Positions 42,879-54,698 of a stretch of DNA of 64,000 nucleotides are shown piece by piece (positions within the stretch are counted from its first letter, which is position 1; every line of letters starts with the position of its first letter). The DNA comes from Chelonoidis abingdonii. Lineage: Eukaryota; Chordata; Testudines; Testudinidae. Under the pieces are notes generated by a model. The model worked only from the letters and a program-made list of their open reading frames with translations. It searched no databases and was not told where the DNA came from. The stretch lies in assembly GCF_003597395.2 (NCBI RefSeq), contig NC_133782.1:8820372-8884371 (forward strand), given 5' to 3'. The position numbers and the translations under genes are program-made.

Positions 42879-45800
42879 TAAACACATCCAGCTCTGGGCC
42901 TAACATATCTCCATTAGTGAATCCTGGAGAGCTGTTGCCAAAGAAATGAAGAATAGAAACAGTTATTTAATGGGTGACTATTTAATTGGCTTGGGTAGCA
43001 AGCAGGGCTAGGTCTGAGTGACCAAGCTCAGATCTAGGCTTTGCTCACAATTCTGCAATCAACTCTAGGCAGGCAACTACTAGATTCCCCACTGAAGTCA
43101 GTTGGGGCTCAATATGAGTACAAGGCACTGGCTAGATGGAACTCAGTGTAGGGTCAGTGTTTTCTGGATGTTTGATTGGAGATTGAGGTCCAGTTTGGCC
43201 ATCAAGGGAAGACTTTCAGAAGTGACTAATGATGCTCAGCAAGTGTTGAACAACCAATCTCTGAGAATCAGGCCCCCTCAAGGTGTTTCAAGTTGGGCAT
43301 CCCAGAATGGAGGCACCCAGAATCACTAGTCACCTGTAAAAACCTTGGCCTGTCCAGATGTAGGCTAGCCAGGATATTTGGGCCTGGATGTGAATTTCCC
43401 TTAACTAAGGGGGTGTTGAGATGCAGGATTTCAAATAGGACTCCTCTTTACTAAGTAGGACATTTCCAGACGTCCTCAAACTTTTTGGATTTATTTTGAT
43501 TACTTTCTATTCTTCCCTTAGAGCCAAGCTTGATTTCTGTAAACATGGAGTCCTAACCTGAATTTATCCTGCAAGCACAAGAAGTATAGATCAGAAAAAA
43601 GAAAAGTTAGAAAAGGCAGCTTTATTTTTATTTATTTATTTTAGCTGATGGCAAGTGGTAAGCATGTTTTATTTATGCAGTCAGAGATCTGCCAATGTTA
43701 TGGGTTTTTTTCCAACTGATGCATAAGCTACAATGACAGCTTACACCGAACCGGCTGTGTGCTAGTCTTATTTACCCTAGACAGAAGGCTTTTAAAGATT
43801 GACAGGGAAATATTCTGCACACTGAACTGCTGCTGTCTTAATGGAGTGTAACTCTTTTCTTTTATTAACAGTTATTATTAAAAATGTGATTTTTTTAAAA
43901 ATCCCAGTGATGGAGGTTGGTTTTCTAGATTAAAAAAAAAAATCCTTAAGAACATTATTAAATACTACACCATAGATGTCCTGCTTTCCACTAACTAGCT
44001 GTGCATGGATGTGTACACATTATCAGATAATTTTAATAATGGATGGTGCATTCCTTCTCCCCTCCCAATCCTTAATGGAAACAAGTTAGATTTTGCAGGA
44101 TCGAGCGTGCTGCATAGTGAGAGTAGTCCCATAAATTTCCAGTGCTCTGCTTGCTCATTCTCTACTTGTAATTGCTAAAAGTGTTTGTTCTGTGAAGCTT
44201 GGATATCATGTGCATCCCACAAAAAACTCTTTTGAGATTCTATCTTTGATGTATGCTTCAAAGGGAGCTCATGATACAGCCCAAACACTTATCAGGCACT
44301 GGTGCTCACATTACAACACTTTCCATTAATCCTCTATGGCCCTGTTAAGATGCAGAAATTGACTAGTCATCCTAGTTCTAAATTTGATAGGAAACTGCTT
44401 TGGCAAAATTATTGCTAATGAGGGTTTTTAGCAGCGTGCAATATGGAAAGTAGTCAGGATTCATGTTTTTCAAGGAAACAGCTGAAAAAAAAATAGAGTA
44501 AAGATGTGACTGAGCCTTTGTTAAGCAATTAAGGAATTCAGTTTTGCTTAAAGGCCCTAAGGCTGTGCTTCTGTGTCTGATCTGGAGTTTTTGTATATAG
44601 GTAAACAATTTGCAATTCTTTGCATCTGAATTATAGTGTATAAAAAGGAAGCCATGAATGTGTGTTTGTTTTCTGCCACTGAACCAGAGGATCGGTTTCA
44701 TAACGTTCACGTTTTGTCATAGATTTGCTCTTACGACATTTTATTTAAGGAAATAATTGAAGTTCAGCTATTGCAGAGAATTCCAGATTAATCAGAGCTT
44801 GTGTTCCTTCCTTCAGAGGGGGTCTAGCCAGTGTGTTTAAACAGCGGGGCTTGATACACAAAACATTAATATGCTCCTTATGTACCTTGACTGTATGCTT
44901 AAAACCTAGAGATTTGCATACTAAATTTATACTCCTGGAGCCTGCACACCTCCATCTGTAATTAAGCAATGCCCTGGGTTTCTGTTCTATAGGATATGTG
45001 GATATGTGCACATTGTAATGTGCAGGAGATAATTTTGTACTGAATTTTCCTGTTTGTTTAACTGAGTATGAAATTAACTTTGTGGGTAAGTGTACTGCCA
45101 TGATAAAATCCACATACTCTATTGTATTATAGCTATTTGTGTATGTTAACAAAAAGCTGCAATTGCTTAACTAGCAGCAATGGCCAAGACTGCTTTCCCC
45201 CTGAAGTCTGCAAGAAAGGTGCAGCCATCTGGGTTACAATTATGTACCTCTTTCTCCTCTTGTGACTAGCCCACCAGAATGACGCTCTGCCTTGAACTCA
45301 TTTGAACACCTGAGCTGGTGCAGAATGTGTCTGCCCTCTGATTGCTTCAGGCAGACAGGTATTATACTGGTGCTTTGAGATCAGCATTAGTTTCCTGGTG
45401 CTGGCTTTTGACTTTTGGTCAGCAAAGTCCTAGATGTGTTGTGAGATAGCTACTGAGAGACTTTCCTCTCTTTGCATGTGATACCCCCACAATCAGGGGA
45501 GGTGCTTGAGCAAACAATCCCTTAGTTTTAAAAGTGGGGAGGGGAATAGCAGCAGGGCATTCTCTTTGAGGGGATCTGTGGGTCCAGAACTTACATCTCC
45601 CTTTTGCCTGATAGAGTCTGAATTTGTTGCTCTTTGCGGTATGCTGCAATGCTTGTCTGTTCCCTTTGATGTCACCAGTCACCAATGGGAACATGGCTCG
45701 CTCAAGCCAATAAACTTCATGCCACAGCCTTGGGCAATACAGACATGTTAAAATATATACTTCGATGTGTTCAGCATACTTATGGTGTGTGCTTTGTCCA

Positions 45801-48800
45801 GACTTTAGCTGGTCACCTTGGAGAGGCTGAGAGGATAGAATGATGCTGCCATATACTGGGGTACGGGAGGGTGTTTGTATTTAGAGTTGCAAGGTCTCCT
45901 GTCCCTTGATTTCTGGGGTAGCGGCCAGGAGAAGAGAAGATAGGAAAGGATTCAGCTCAACTCCTGAAACTGCAGCCACACAGGCAGGGGGATAATTTCA
46001 AATATTTTTGGGTGGGGCAGGGAGGGTAAGATGGGTCAGCAAATAGAACATTATATATCATATTATAACCTGTGCAGTCGGGGGCAGGCGACTGCTCTCC
46101 TTGTTCAATAAGAAATTATGGCCCTGCATGGATCCTCATTGACTTCCATTAGAAGGTGATGATAATAGGCGGGTAGGTATACACTATCCCAGACATCCTG
46201 CCTAGACTGGGAAAATTACATGTGTTTAGGAAATGTGGTAGTGATGCGCATGCTAATTAACCACACAACAAACAAACACATTTTTACACATCAGGGTTTG
46301 TCTAGGTGCCCAGTGGTGTTTAAAAATGTGTTAAGTAACACCTGTTTACCAATATTTGCTAAACACGTCCCATTTTCTTAGTCCAGACTGAGACATAGTA
46401 TCTCAAGAGAGGCTGTAGAAGTGAACCAACTTCACAGGGCTGCCAAAAATCTAATCTGAATTAGCAAGAGTTTTGTGGTTATTAAACGAAAACTTTGAAT
46501 GGGAAGTAAATTCTGCAGTGGCTGCTAAATTGAATATCAGCAAAAAAAGGGGAAAAGCAACGTGTTCCATTCCTATTATCTTGAAATCCATCTTCCTTCT
46601 GCGTGATGGCATGGTGCATAATCCTTGGTATGATTCCTGAATTGCTAATATTTGTAGTGACAGGATTTCTAGTTGGAATTCTTTCTCTCCCTCTCCTGCC
46701 TTTTGAAAATATTGTTTCAGACAAGCTTAAACATTCACAGGTGGTGTCTGGGGTACAATTTGCCATTCATTGCAGCAATCCAGCTTCTAAGTCAAAGATT
46801 TCAAGAATTTATTTGAATGCTGAGACACTTTTTGTGCATGTGGGAAATAGTACTTTCTTTGTTGATGTTTGAATAAGTTGTCTTCTTTTGCGCTCTGTAC
46901 GTACAGCTGCAGGGGATTAGGGTTACTGAGACTCAAGATGATACCTACAAATGACGGGGAAGCGGCAAATGCACACACTCAGATTCCCAGTTAGCAGAAG
47001 TGCATACTATAAATAATCATGCCAGTTGTTTCTAATGAATCTGGTCTGTAGCTAGACATGGAAATAAAATGCAAATACAAGAAAACAGAGAGCACCAAAC
47101 TTTGTAACGCCCAGCATTGTATTGGTGCCAAAGATGGCCCTCAATATGTGTTTAATATCAAAGCTAGGTTCATACAACATAATGAGTTTAGACCGATCCC
47201 GGTCCGTACATGATGGGCTTGGTTCTCATCTACACTGAAGCCCTTTTACATCTTCTGGCCGCATAACGGGGCCTTAAAGTGAGTGTAACTTATTCCCACT
47301 TGAAGGCTGCTTTATGCAGCCAGAGTTCTGTAAAGGACCTTAACGTATATGTCCAATGGGTCCATTGCACCTGATCCATCTCTTACTGACATTGGTGTAA
47401 CTTGAGAGTAACTCCATGGGAATGAGAGTCCAACTGGGCCCAATATTGGTTTGTACTTTGATCTTCCTAGGTAAGCTTGTCATAGGACTTCTCCAGCAAC
47501 AAACACTTGAAGTGAATTGGCTTAGGGCCCACAGCGATTCCCAAAGGAGGGTGGCCACGGCTCTCATCACCCTGGGCCGATCTGCTGCTGCACTGTGGGC
47601 ACCCGCACTGTGCTCTATACAGATTACAATGGAGCGATCAGCATTGTGCTGCTCGACTGAAGATATTCTAACCTTTCTGAATAGGCTACTTCAGTCCTCG
47701 GTACCGCAGTGCTCTCAGTAGATGGGCACCCAGTACTATAGAGCCTTTATGCAGGATTGTGGCATTAAGCTGGTGCCTGAGTTGCAGATGATTTGTGTCC
47801 CTGGAAACTCCAGTAGGCATTGGGCCAGAGGATAGGCATTAAGTGTCTGCTGGGGCTCCAGGGAGAGCAGCCATAGAACCATTCTTGAAGAGGATGCAGA
47901 ATCTATTTAGCATCATGGTCCTGTTCCTTTGCCAGGGACAAGCTGGGCCAGCTGCATTAGCTCACGGAGGCCTTGGGCTCCCTGGGTGTAAGGATCACCA
48001 TTGTGCCTGTTCCCGGGGGTGGGGTACAGAAGGAGGCTCCCCTGTGCCCCGTATAGCAGCTGGGCAGAATCAGGCCCTTAAGGATACTGCAGATGGCAAG
48101 ACTAATGTGAGAAAGTTTCATCCACAGAGCTGGGTTTATAACATTCCTGTTGACTTAAAGTCCATTCACTGGGGCATTGAAAGTCCATGTTCAGGTTATG
48201 CTCCTCATTTCAACTAAGCAGGGGATTTCCCCTCCAGTCTACTGGGGCAGTGACTTCACTGGCTAACATTTCCACAAGTTCAAATCCCAGCCTGATGCAC
48301 TGACATCTCCATAAAGTATAATTACAGCCATAAGCCAAGTGGTGTTGGAAACAAAGTCCCAAGTCATGGGAATTAAATCAGGGACCTCAAAATTAAACTT
48401 CGGTGTAACATAGCAATCAGCTGAAGCAGCAGATTTGTTAATTCCAGGATTTGATACAGGCTTCTTCAGAACTCTGCTGGGATATGGGACCTTTCGCTCT
48501 CTCGCTACTTGATAGAAGCTTTTCAACTGCAAATGAAACTGTCCCTTTTATACTGACACTTGATCAGTATCATTTTGGCGCTAGTTTGGGGATTGATAAT
48601 CCACTCCGTCTGCTGCTGAGCCATTTCTCTTTGGAGTTCAGTTCTGCTCTTTATCGTACAGCAGAGCTGGTTGGACTTGCAGTGCTTTAGCTGATATCTC
48701 AGTTGCTTCCTGTGAGCTTGTTTTCTCTTGTACTTGCAGCATTAGGGAAGAAAGTGAAGCAGAGAGGACCTTTATGAGCTTTGTAAGATTAGTAAAAAGG

Positions 48801-49159
48801 TAAACATCACAACTATGCCATTTCTCTTTAGCTAAGTGTTATTTAGAAGTTAGGCCAAAGGCCTTCCTTTAGAATGAAGTGGCACTGCCTTTAGATGAGC
48901 AGATGCAAAAATAAATTAAGTGGAGGAGGTTGGGGAGCAGCATGCAGTGCTCTCTTCTAGACTGAAAATAAAACCAAGATATCTCCACCTTCAGTGGTCA
49001 AACTAGGAGGAAGAAGTATGGTCACTGGTGAGCTTTAGTGAGTCTAAACTTTTTGGGTCAGGGAATTTCTCTTTGTATTTGTCATTTTCTTCTAGGGATG
49101 ACAAGAAATTCTGATCAGTTAAGCATTAAGATTTTTAAAGTTGCTCAGCACTGCAAGGC
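42879..49159. other. Repeat-poor stretch, 6.3 kb, no gene recognised
   Basis: Apart from diverged fragments at about 43200-43330 and an AT tract at about 43620-43645 (TTTATTTTTATTTATTTATT), I see no transposons and no supported exon. Two open frames drew attention and were rejected: 44745-45152 (minus, 135 codons) and 46603-46872 (plus, hydrophobic). Confidence 0.4.
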
Positions 49160-49395
49160 CTAAGGTCGGGATCCTCAAAGGTATTTAGGCACCAAACCCT
49201 CATTGACTTCAGTGGAATTTAGGAAGCTAAATAGCTTTGAGGATCTGGGGCTAAGTGACTTAGACTACTAACTCCCATTTTCAAAAGGAGCCTAAGTCAC
49301 TTTTGAAAATGGGATGTGGTGTTCTAAGTCACTTAGGCCTTGCAACACTGACTGGAGTGATTCCTAAGTACCTCTTATAAATCTGAGCCTTATAG
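49160..49395. repeat. Dispersed 'TTTAGGCACC / CCTAAGTCACTT' repeat
   Basis: GGATCCTCAAAGGTATTTAG near the left and CCTCTTATAAATCTGAGCC near the right, with CCATTTTCAAAAGGAGCC and inverted TTTTGAAAATGGG in the middle. The structure is an imperfect palindrome typical of an old turtle inverted-repeat element. Confidence 0.5.
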
Positions 49396-49519
49396 ACTAG
49401 TACATCTCACCGCTGCCATTACCACTATTAGCCGGTCTCTGTGTAACAGAAACCTTCACTGGGGCAGAAGGCCATCCTCAATGCAGGCAACTACCCTAGT
49501 CCTCACCATGTTCCTATCA

Positions 49520-51635
49520 GGCCTGGTCTACACTATCCGTTTATACCAATTTTAGCAGTGTTAAACCGATTTAATGCTGGACCCGTCCACACAACAAGGG
49601 CCTTTATATTGCTATAAAGGGCTCTTTAAACGGATTTCTGTACTCCTCCCCAACGAGAGGAGTAGCACTGAAATCGGTATTACCATATCGGATTAGGGTT
49701 AGTGTGGCTGCAAATCGATGGTATTGACCTCCGGGAGGTATCCCACAGTGCACCATTGTGATCGCTCTGGAAAGCAATCCAAACTCGGATGCACTGGCCA
49801 GGTAGACAGGAAAAGCCCCACGAACTTTTGAATTTCATTTCCTGTTTGCCCAGCGTGGAGCTCTGATCAGCACGGGTGGCAATGCAGTCCAAAATCCAAA
49901 AAGAGTTCCAGCATGGACCGCACGGGAGATACTGGATCTGATCGTGTAGGGGAGACAAAATCTGTTCTATCATAGCTCTGTTACAGAAGGATGAATGAGA
50001 AAGCATTTTGAAAAAAAAAAAATCTCAAGCTATGATACCGAGTCCACAGCACAGTGCTGTGTGACAAGCGTAACGAAAAGCCAAAGAATCAAATGGATGC
50101 TCATGGAGGAAGAGTGGGGACTGAGGACTCCAGCTATCTCACATGTCCCTGCAGTCTCCGAAAAGCATTTGCATTCTTGGCTGAGCTCCAATGCCTGTAG
50201 GGTCAAACACATTGTCCGGGGTGGTCAGGGTATAGCTCGTCATTTACTCTCCTCCCTTCCATGAAAGAAAAGGGAAAAAAGTCGTTTCTTGACCTTTTTT
50301 CAATGTCGCCATATGTCTACTGCATGCTGCTGGTAGACACGTTGCTGGGCACTGAACAACAGCATCCTCTCCCCTCCCTTCCCGGTGGCAGATGGTACAG
50401 TGCAGTAGGACTGGTAGCCATCCTTCATCATCAGCCCATGAGTGCTCCTGGCTGACCTCAGGTGAGGTCGGCTGGGGCGCCTGGGTAAAAATAGGAATGA
50501 CTCCCAGTTATTCCTGGCAGATGGTACAGAATGGCTGGTAACTGCCTCATCATAGCAACAGGGGCTGAACTCCATCAGCCCCCGCATGTCTAAAGAAAAG
50601 ATTCTACTGCCAGGGCTATCATAGCAGCGGATGCTGGCTCCTTTCCCGCGTACCGTTTAATGTCCTGCCTGGACTATCATAGCAGCTGGAGGCTGTCCTC
50701 CCCTCATTTATCTCACTAAAAAGTCAGAGTTTCTTATTTCTGCATTCTTTATTACTTCATCACACAAATGGGGGACCCTGCAACAGTAGCCAGAAGGACT
50801 GGGGGAGCAGGGAAGCAATGGGTGGGGCTGTTGCAGGGGCACCCCTAGATGGCATGCAGCTCATCATTTCTGTGGGATTGACACGAAGCGGCTGTGCTCT
50901 CTGGTTCTCTGATACACTGCTTCTCTAGTACACTGCCCATATTTTAGGAGGACTGACTCTATTTTTAGATACAACATAAAGGGAGGGAATGACCTGGGGG
51001 TCTTCCCATTTTTGCTTTGCGCCCCTGGCCGACTCAGCAAAAGTCACGCAGGAGCACCATGACAGCAGCAGCAATACAGAACAACTGATAACCATCATCT
51101 CATCGCCAATTTACAATGGCACAGCAGACGGTACAGAACAACTGGTAACCGTCTCTGCTACCTTGCAAGGCAAATGAATGCTGCTGTGTAGCGCTGCAGT
51201 ACACTTTGTTAGCAGCATCCAGTACACACATGGTGACAGTGACAAAAGGCAAATGGGCTCCATGGTTGCCATGGTATGGCGTCTGCCAGGGCAATCCAGG
51301 GAAAAAGAGCATGAAATGATGTCTGCCGTTGCTTTCACGGAGGAAGGAATGAGTGACGACATTTACGCAAATCACCGTGACACTGGTTTTGCGCCATCAT
51401 GCATTGGGATCTCAACCCAGAATTCCAATGGGTGGGGGCGACTGCAGAACTATGGATAGCTACGGGATAGTTACCCACAGTGCAATGCTCCAGAAATCGA
51501 CGCTAGCCTCGGTACATGGACGCACACCACTGAATTATTGTGCTTTGTGTGGCCACATACATTCGACTTTATACAATCTGTTTTACAAAACCAGTTTATG
51601 TAAAATCGGAATAATCCTGTAATGTAGATATATCC
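49520..51635 (+). mobile_element. Non-autonomous PIF/Harbinger element, 2.1 kb
   Basis: Starts GGCCTGGTCTACACTATCCG and ends with a decayed TAATGTAGATATATCC, flanked by TCA on both sides (49517-49519 and 51636-51638). The left 230 bp and right 180 bp match 41573-41965. The interior has many short frames and no DDE transposase or Myb-like protein that I can recognise. A roughly 30 bp motif (GCAGAyGGTACAGAA...CTGGTAACC) recurs at about 50387, 50517, 51069 and 51123, and CTATCATAGCAGC recurs at about 50610 and 50671. Confidence 0.88.
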
Positions 51636-51654
51636 TCATACCTAACAAGTACTA

Positions 51655-51745
51655 ATCCCTTACCTGGATATAGTCCTTTTCTTTGAGGCACTCAGATTGC
51701 TTCACAAAAATGGGTAAGTACCATTATCCTTTAGTGATGAGTACT
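51655..51745 (+). mobile_element. MIR/CORE-type SINE relic
   Basis: Words CACTCAGATTGCTTCACAAA and GGTAAGTACCATTATCCTTT follow the pattern of the old SINE core. Very diverged. Confidence 0.35.
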
Positions 51746-51886
51746 CACCTACATAGAGTTTAGGGCTCAGATTTTCAGAATTACAAGTGGTGGGTGGGAA
51801 GAAATGCATACCTAATCTTGCATGCATGGTTATTATGACTGCATGTATAAATAGCAGCGAAGAGTCAGATTTTCAGAAAGAGGGGT

Positions 51887-52711
51887 TGTCAAGGTTCCTT
51901 CTCCACTCTGAACTTTAGGGTACAGATATAGGACCTGCATAAACACTTCTAAGCTAACTACCAGCTTAGATCTGGGTCCGTGCCACCATCCAGATTCCTC
52001 AGTCTGGAACACCTCCTTTCCTCCCAAAACTTCCCCTCCCTGGGTAGCCTTGAGAGACTTTTTTCACCAAGTTCCTGGTGAACACCGATCAACACCTTGG
52101 ATCTTAACCCAAGGAGAATTTAACCATCCCTCCTCCTTTTCCCCACCAGTTCCTGGTGAGTCCAGATCCAATCCCTTGGATCTTAAACAAGGAAAAATTA
52201 ATCAGGTTCTTAAAAAGAAAGCTTTTAATTAAAGAAAGAAAGGTTAAAATCAGGGAAAATACTTTACAGTGTAATCAGATTCATATAGCCCAGAGGAACC
52301 CCTCTAGCCTTAGGTTCAAAGTTACAGCAAACAGAGGTAAAATCCTCTCAGCAAATGGAACATTTACAACTGAGGAAATAAAAATAAGACTAACACGCCT
52401 TGCCTGGCTGTTACTTACAAATTTGAAATATGAGACTGGTTCAGAAAGATTTGGAGAGCCTGGATTGATGTCTGGTCCCTCTTAGTCTCAAGAGCGAACA
52501 AACCCCAAAACAAAGAACACAAACAAAAGACTTCCCCCCACCAAGATTTGAAAGTATCTTGTCCCCTTATTGGTCCTTTGGGTCAGGTGTCAGCCAGGTT
52601 TCCTGAGCTTCTTAACCTTTACAGGTAAAAGGATTTTGGTGTCTCTGGCCATGAGGGATTTTATAGTATTGTACACAGAAGGGCTGTTCTCTTCCCTTTA
52701 TAGTTATGACA
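51887..52711 (-). mobile_element. Solo LTR of an endogenous retrovirus, 825 bp
   Basis: Begins TGTCAAGGTTCCTTC and ends TTATAGTTATGACA, so it has TG...CA ends, and is flanked by identical GGGGT at 51882-51886 and 52712-52716. On the minus strand it begins TGTCATAACTATAAAGGG with a CCAAT-type box (GGACCAATAAGG) further in, so the transcriptional orientation is probably minus. No gag, pol or env sequence is attached, as expected after LTR-LTR recombination. The retroviral class is not determined. Confidence 0.9.
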
Positions 52712-52716
52712 GGGGT

Positions 52717-53054
52717 GTGCACATGCATTTGTGCACCTCATTTGTGCTTGCCTTGACTGGAGTTACACTGCAGTAAATAGTGTCTAGATAACTGATGAGC
52801 TAAAGGTCTAACAGGACATTTTTGTTTGCAGTTCAGTGGTAATAGATGTGGAAATTAGGTGCATTCTGAAAATACAGTCCTAGATCTTAACTGTTCATTT
52901 GTGTGTGCAGTGCCTATGTTTTTGTGCATGCAGTTACGTGAACATGGTTCTGAAAAGCTGGACCAAACAACTGTGAGTCACCATGTGAGTCAGCATCTGT
53001 GTTAATAGATTCCCATCTCCTATGACCCTTTCGCCCCTGCTGTACCAACTAGAC
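52717..53054. other. No recognised gene or repeat
   Basis: Nothing supported. Confidence 0.4.
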
Positions 53055-53291
53055 CAGGGGTCCCCAATGCAGCGCCTGCAGGGGCATCTAAATATGCCCA
53101 CATCCTGGCCGGTGGTCGAACATCAGCCGAAATGCAGCCGAAATTCGGCAGCATTTCAGCGGTGATGCCTCTTGATGATGCCACTTGCCGCCGACAAGCG
53201 ATTTCATCGAGAGGTGTCGCCACTGAAATGCCACTGAAATTCACCGACATTTCGGCAGATGCTCAACCGCCGTCATGGTTGAGGACCACTG
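53055..53291. mobile_element. Non-autonomous hAT element, 237 bp
   Basis: Starts CAGGGGTCCCCAATGC and ends GTTGAGGACCACTG. Flanks AACTAGAC (53047-53054) and AACTTGAC (53292-53299) agree at 7 of 8 positions. The interior repeats GCCGAAATTCGGCAGCATTT-like words in both orientations. Confidence 0.9.
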
Positions 53292-53299
53292 AACTTGAC

Positions 53300-53977
53300 C
53301 ACGATTGCCTCCTTAAGAAAGGGCTAAGAAATCAGGGGAGGTGGAAGATGACCAAAGAGAGAAATATTGGGCCGGGGGTGGGGGCAGGGGAGAATAAGGA
53401 GAAGGCAATAAGTCATGTGACAAGAAAAATCTGGTGGTAGGGGCTATAGAACTTTGTGCACAGATATTAAAAATGAAAATCCATAAGCAACACTGCTACC
53501 CTCCCGCCCCCGACACAGATACACACAGCTGTGCCAGGCAGAAAAATAAATGAGTAAGAAGAAAGTGACAGAGTAATTACTTGTACCTCAGTGTAGTATG
53601 TACAGATTCAACCTCTCAACAGCAGCCGTGTGAATAATACGTCCCCCTGGTACACTAGCAGCCCGAGAAACACAGAGCTGCTGCTATGATTCCTTGCCTA
53701 GGACAAAAAACAAAAAAGAGAGAGAGAGAAACTTCATATTGTTTCTTAATAATATGGAATCAGCTTGGACTGTCTGGGCTGGGAGGGGGTGAGCATGAGT
53801 ATCTGTGTAGGAGGAGGCGAGTGTAGCTTGGCATGTAGTTCTGACGGCTGCAGAATTGTGGCTCAATTCCCCTTACTAACCTCTCCAGCCAAGAGTCAGA
53901 ATTGTGGTGGTCATGAAGTTTTCAACATGGCAGGCTGGTTTTATGCTCTTAAAAAGCAATAATTCCCTAGTGCCCTT
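53300..53977. other. No gene; short GA tract
   Basis: A short (AG)n tract lies at about 53716-53730. Nothing else is recognised. Confidence 0.4.
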
Positions 53978-54694
53978 TGTAACCGGGCGAACTCACCCCC
54001 GCGGCGCCTCCTGCTGGTTGCTTCAGGGAATTAGCTCATATACACAGCTCGGAGTGCCCTCTGCAGGCTGGTGATCCGCCTTCTGGCTTCCGCTACCCGC
54101 CCCATGTCCCTCCCTGGACCCCGGTGCCTCCTTCTCTCTGTGGGGTTCTGCCCCCTGGCAGTAACCCCTTTCTCTTAAGGGTTTCCCCCTCCTGGAACCC
54201 CCCCCCTACTCTATCCCCACTTTGCCTCAGGGTCTTGGCAACTGTCCAGTCATTAGCTAGCCCCCATGCCCTGGGGCAGACTGCAGTGTTAGCCTCTCAT
54301 CATTGGCAAAGGGGTTTGGACCTGCTGCCTTGGCCTAACCCATGGGTTGCACTTGCACCCTAGTACCTCTCGCCTACTCCTAGGCTGCAGCCTGGGGCTT
54401 TCCAGGCAGGAGCTCCCCGGCTCCGCTGCCTTCCCCAGCCTGCTTTACCCTGGGTACCTTGTCTGGTTCCCCGCAGCAGCCAGGCCCTTCTCCCTCTGAA
54501 TGCAGAGAGAGACTTTTTGGCTCCTGACTTCTCTGCCCTTTTATAAGAGCCTGTGGCTCAGTTTGGGGCGTGGCCCCAGCTGCAGCCACTTCCCCAATCA
54601 GCCCAGCCTAAAAGGCTGCTTTCTCCAGCCCTGGCCCCTTCCCTGGGCTGTTTTTAACCCCTTCAGGGCCGGAGCAGGGATCCACCCTGCTACA
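53978..54694 (-). mobile_element. Solo LTR of an endogenous retrovirus, 717 bp
   Basis: TG...CA ends (TGTAACCGGGCGAACTC at the left, CCACCCTGCTACA at the right) flanked by CCTT on both sides (53974-53977 and 54695-54698). Read on the minus strand it shows an ordered promoter: a CAAT-like GCTGATTGGGG and then a TATA box, CTTATAAAAGGG, at about 54536-54547, so the orientation is minus. GC-rich. No internal retroviral genes remain. A different LTR family from the ones at 51887 and 60239. Confidence 0.85.
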
Positions 54695-54698
54695 CCTT

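Noticed and set aside
44745..45152. Minus-strand open frame of 135 codons
   Set aside because: The sequence is AT-rich and the peptide has no recognisable domain. It is probably a chance frame.
46603..46872. Hydrophobic open frame with a CAG|GTGG donor-like site near 46741
   Set aside because: The hydrophobic run could suggest a membrane segment, but there is no acceptor on the other side, no family resemblance, and the frame continues through the donor.
51887..54694. The LTRs at 51887 and 53978 as the two LTRs of one provirus
   Set aside because: They differ in sequence and length, each has its own flanking duplication (GGGGT and CCTT), and a hAT and unrelated DNA lie between them.
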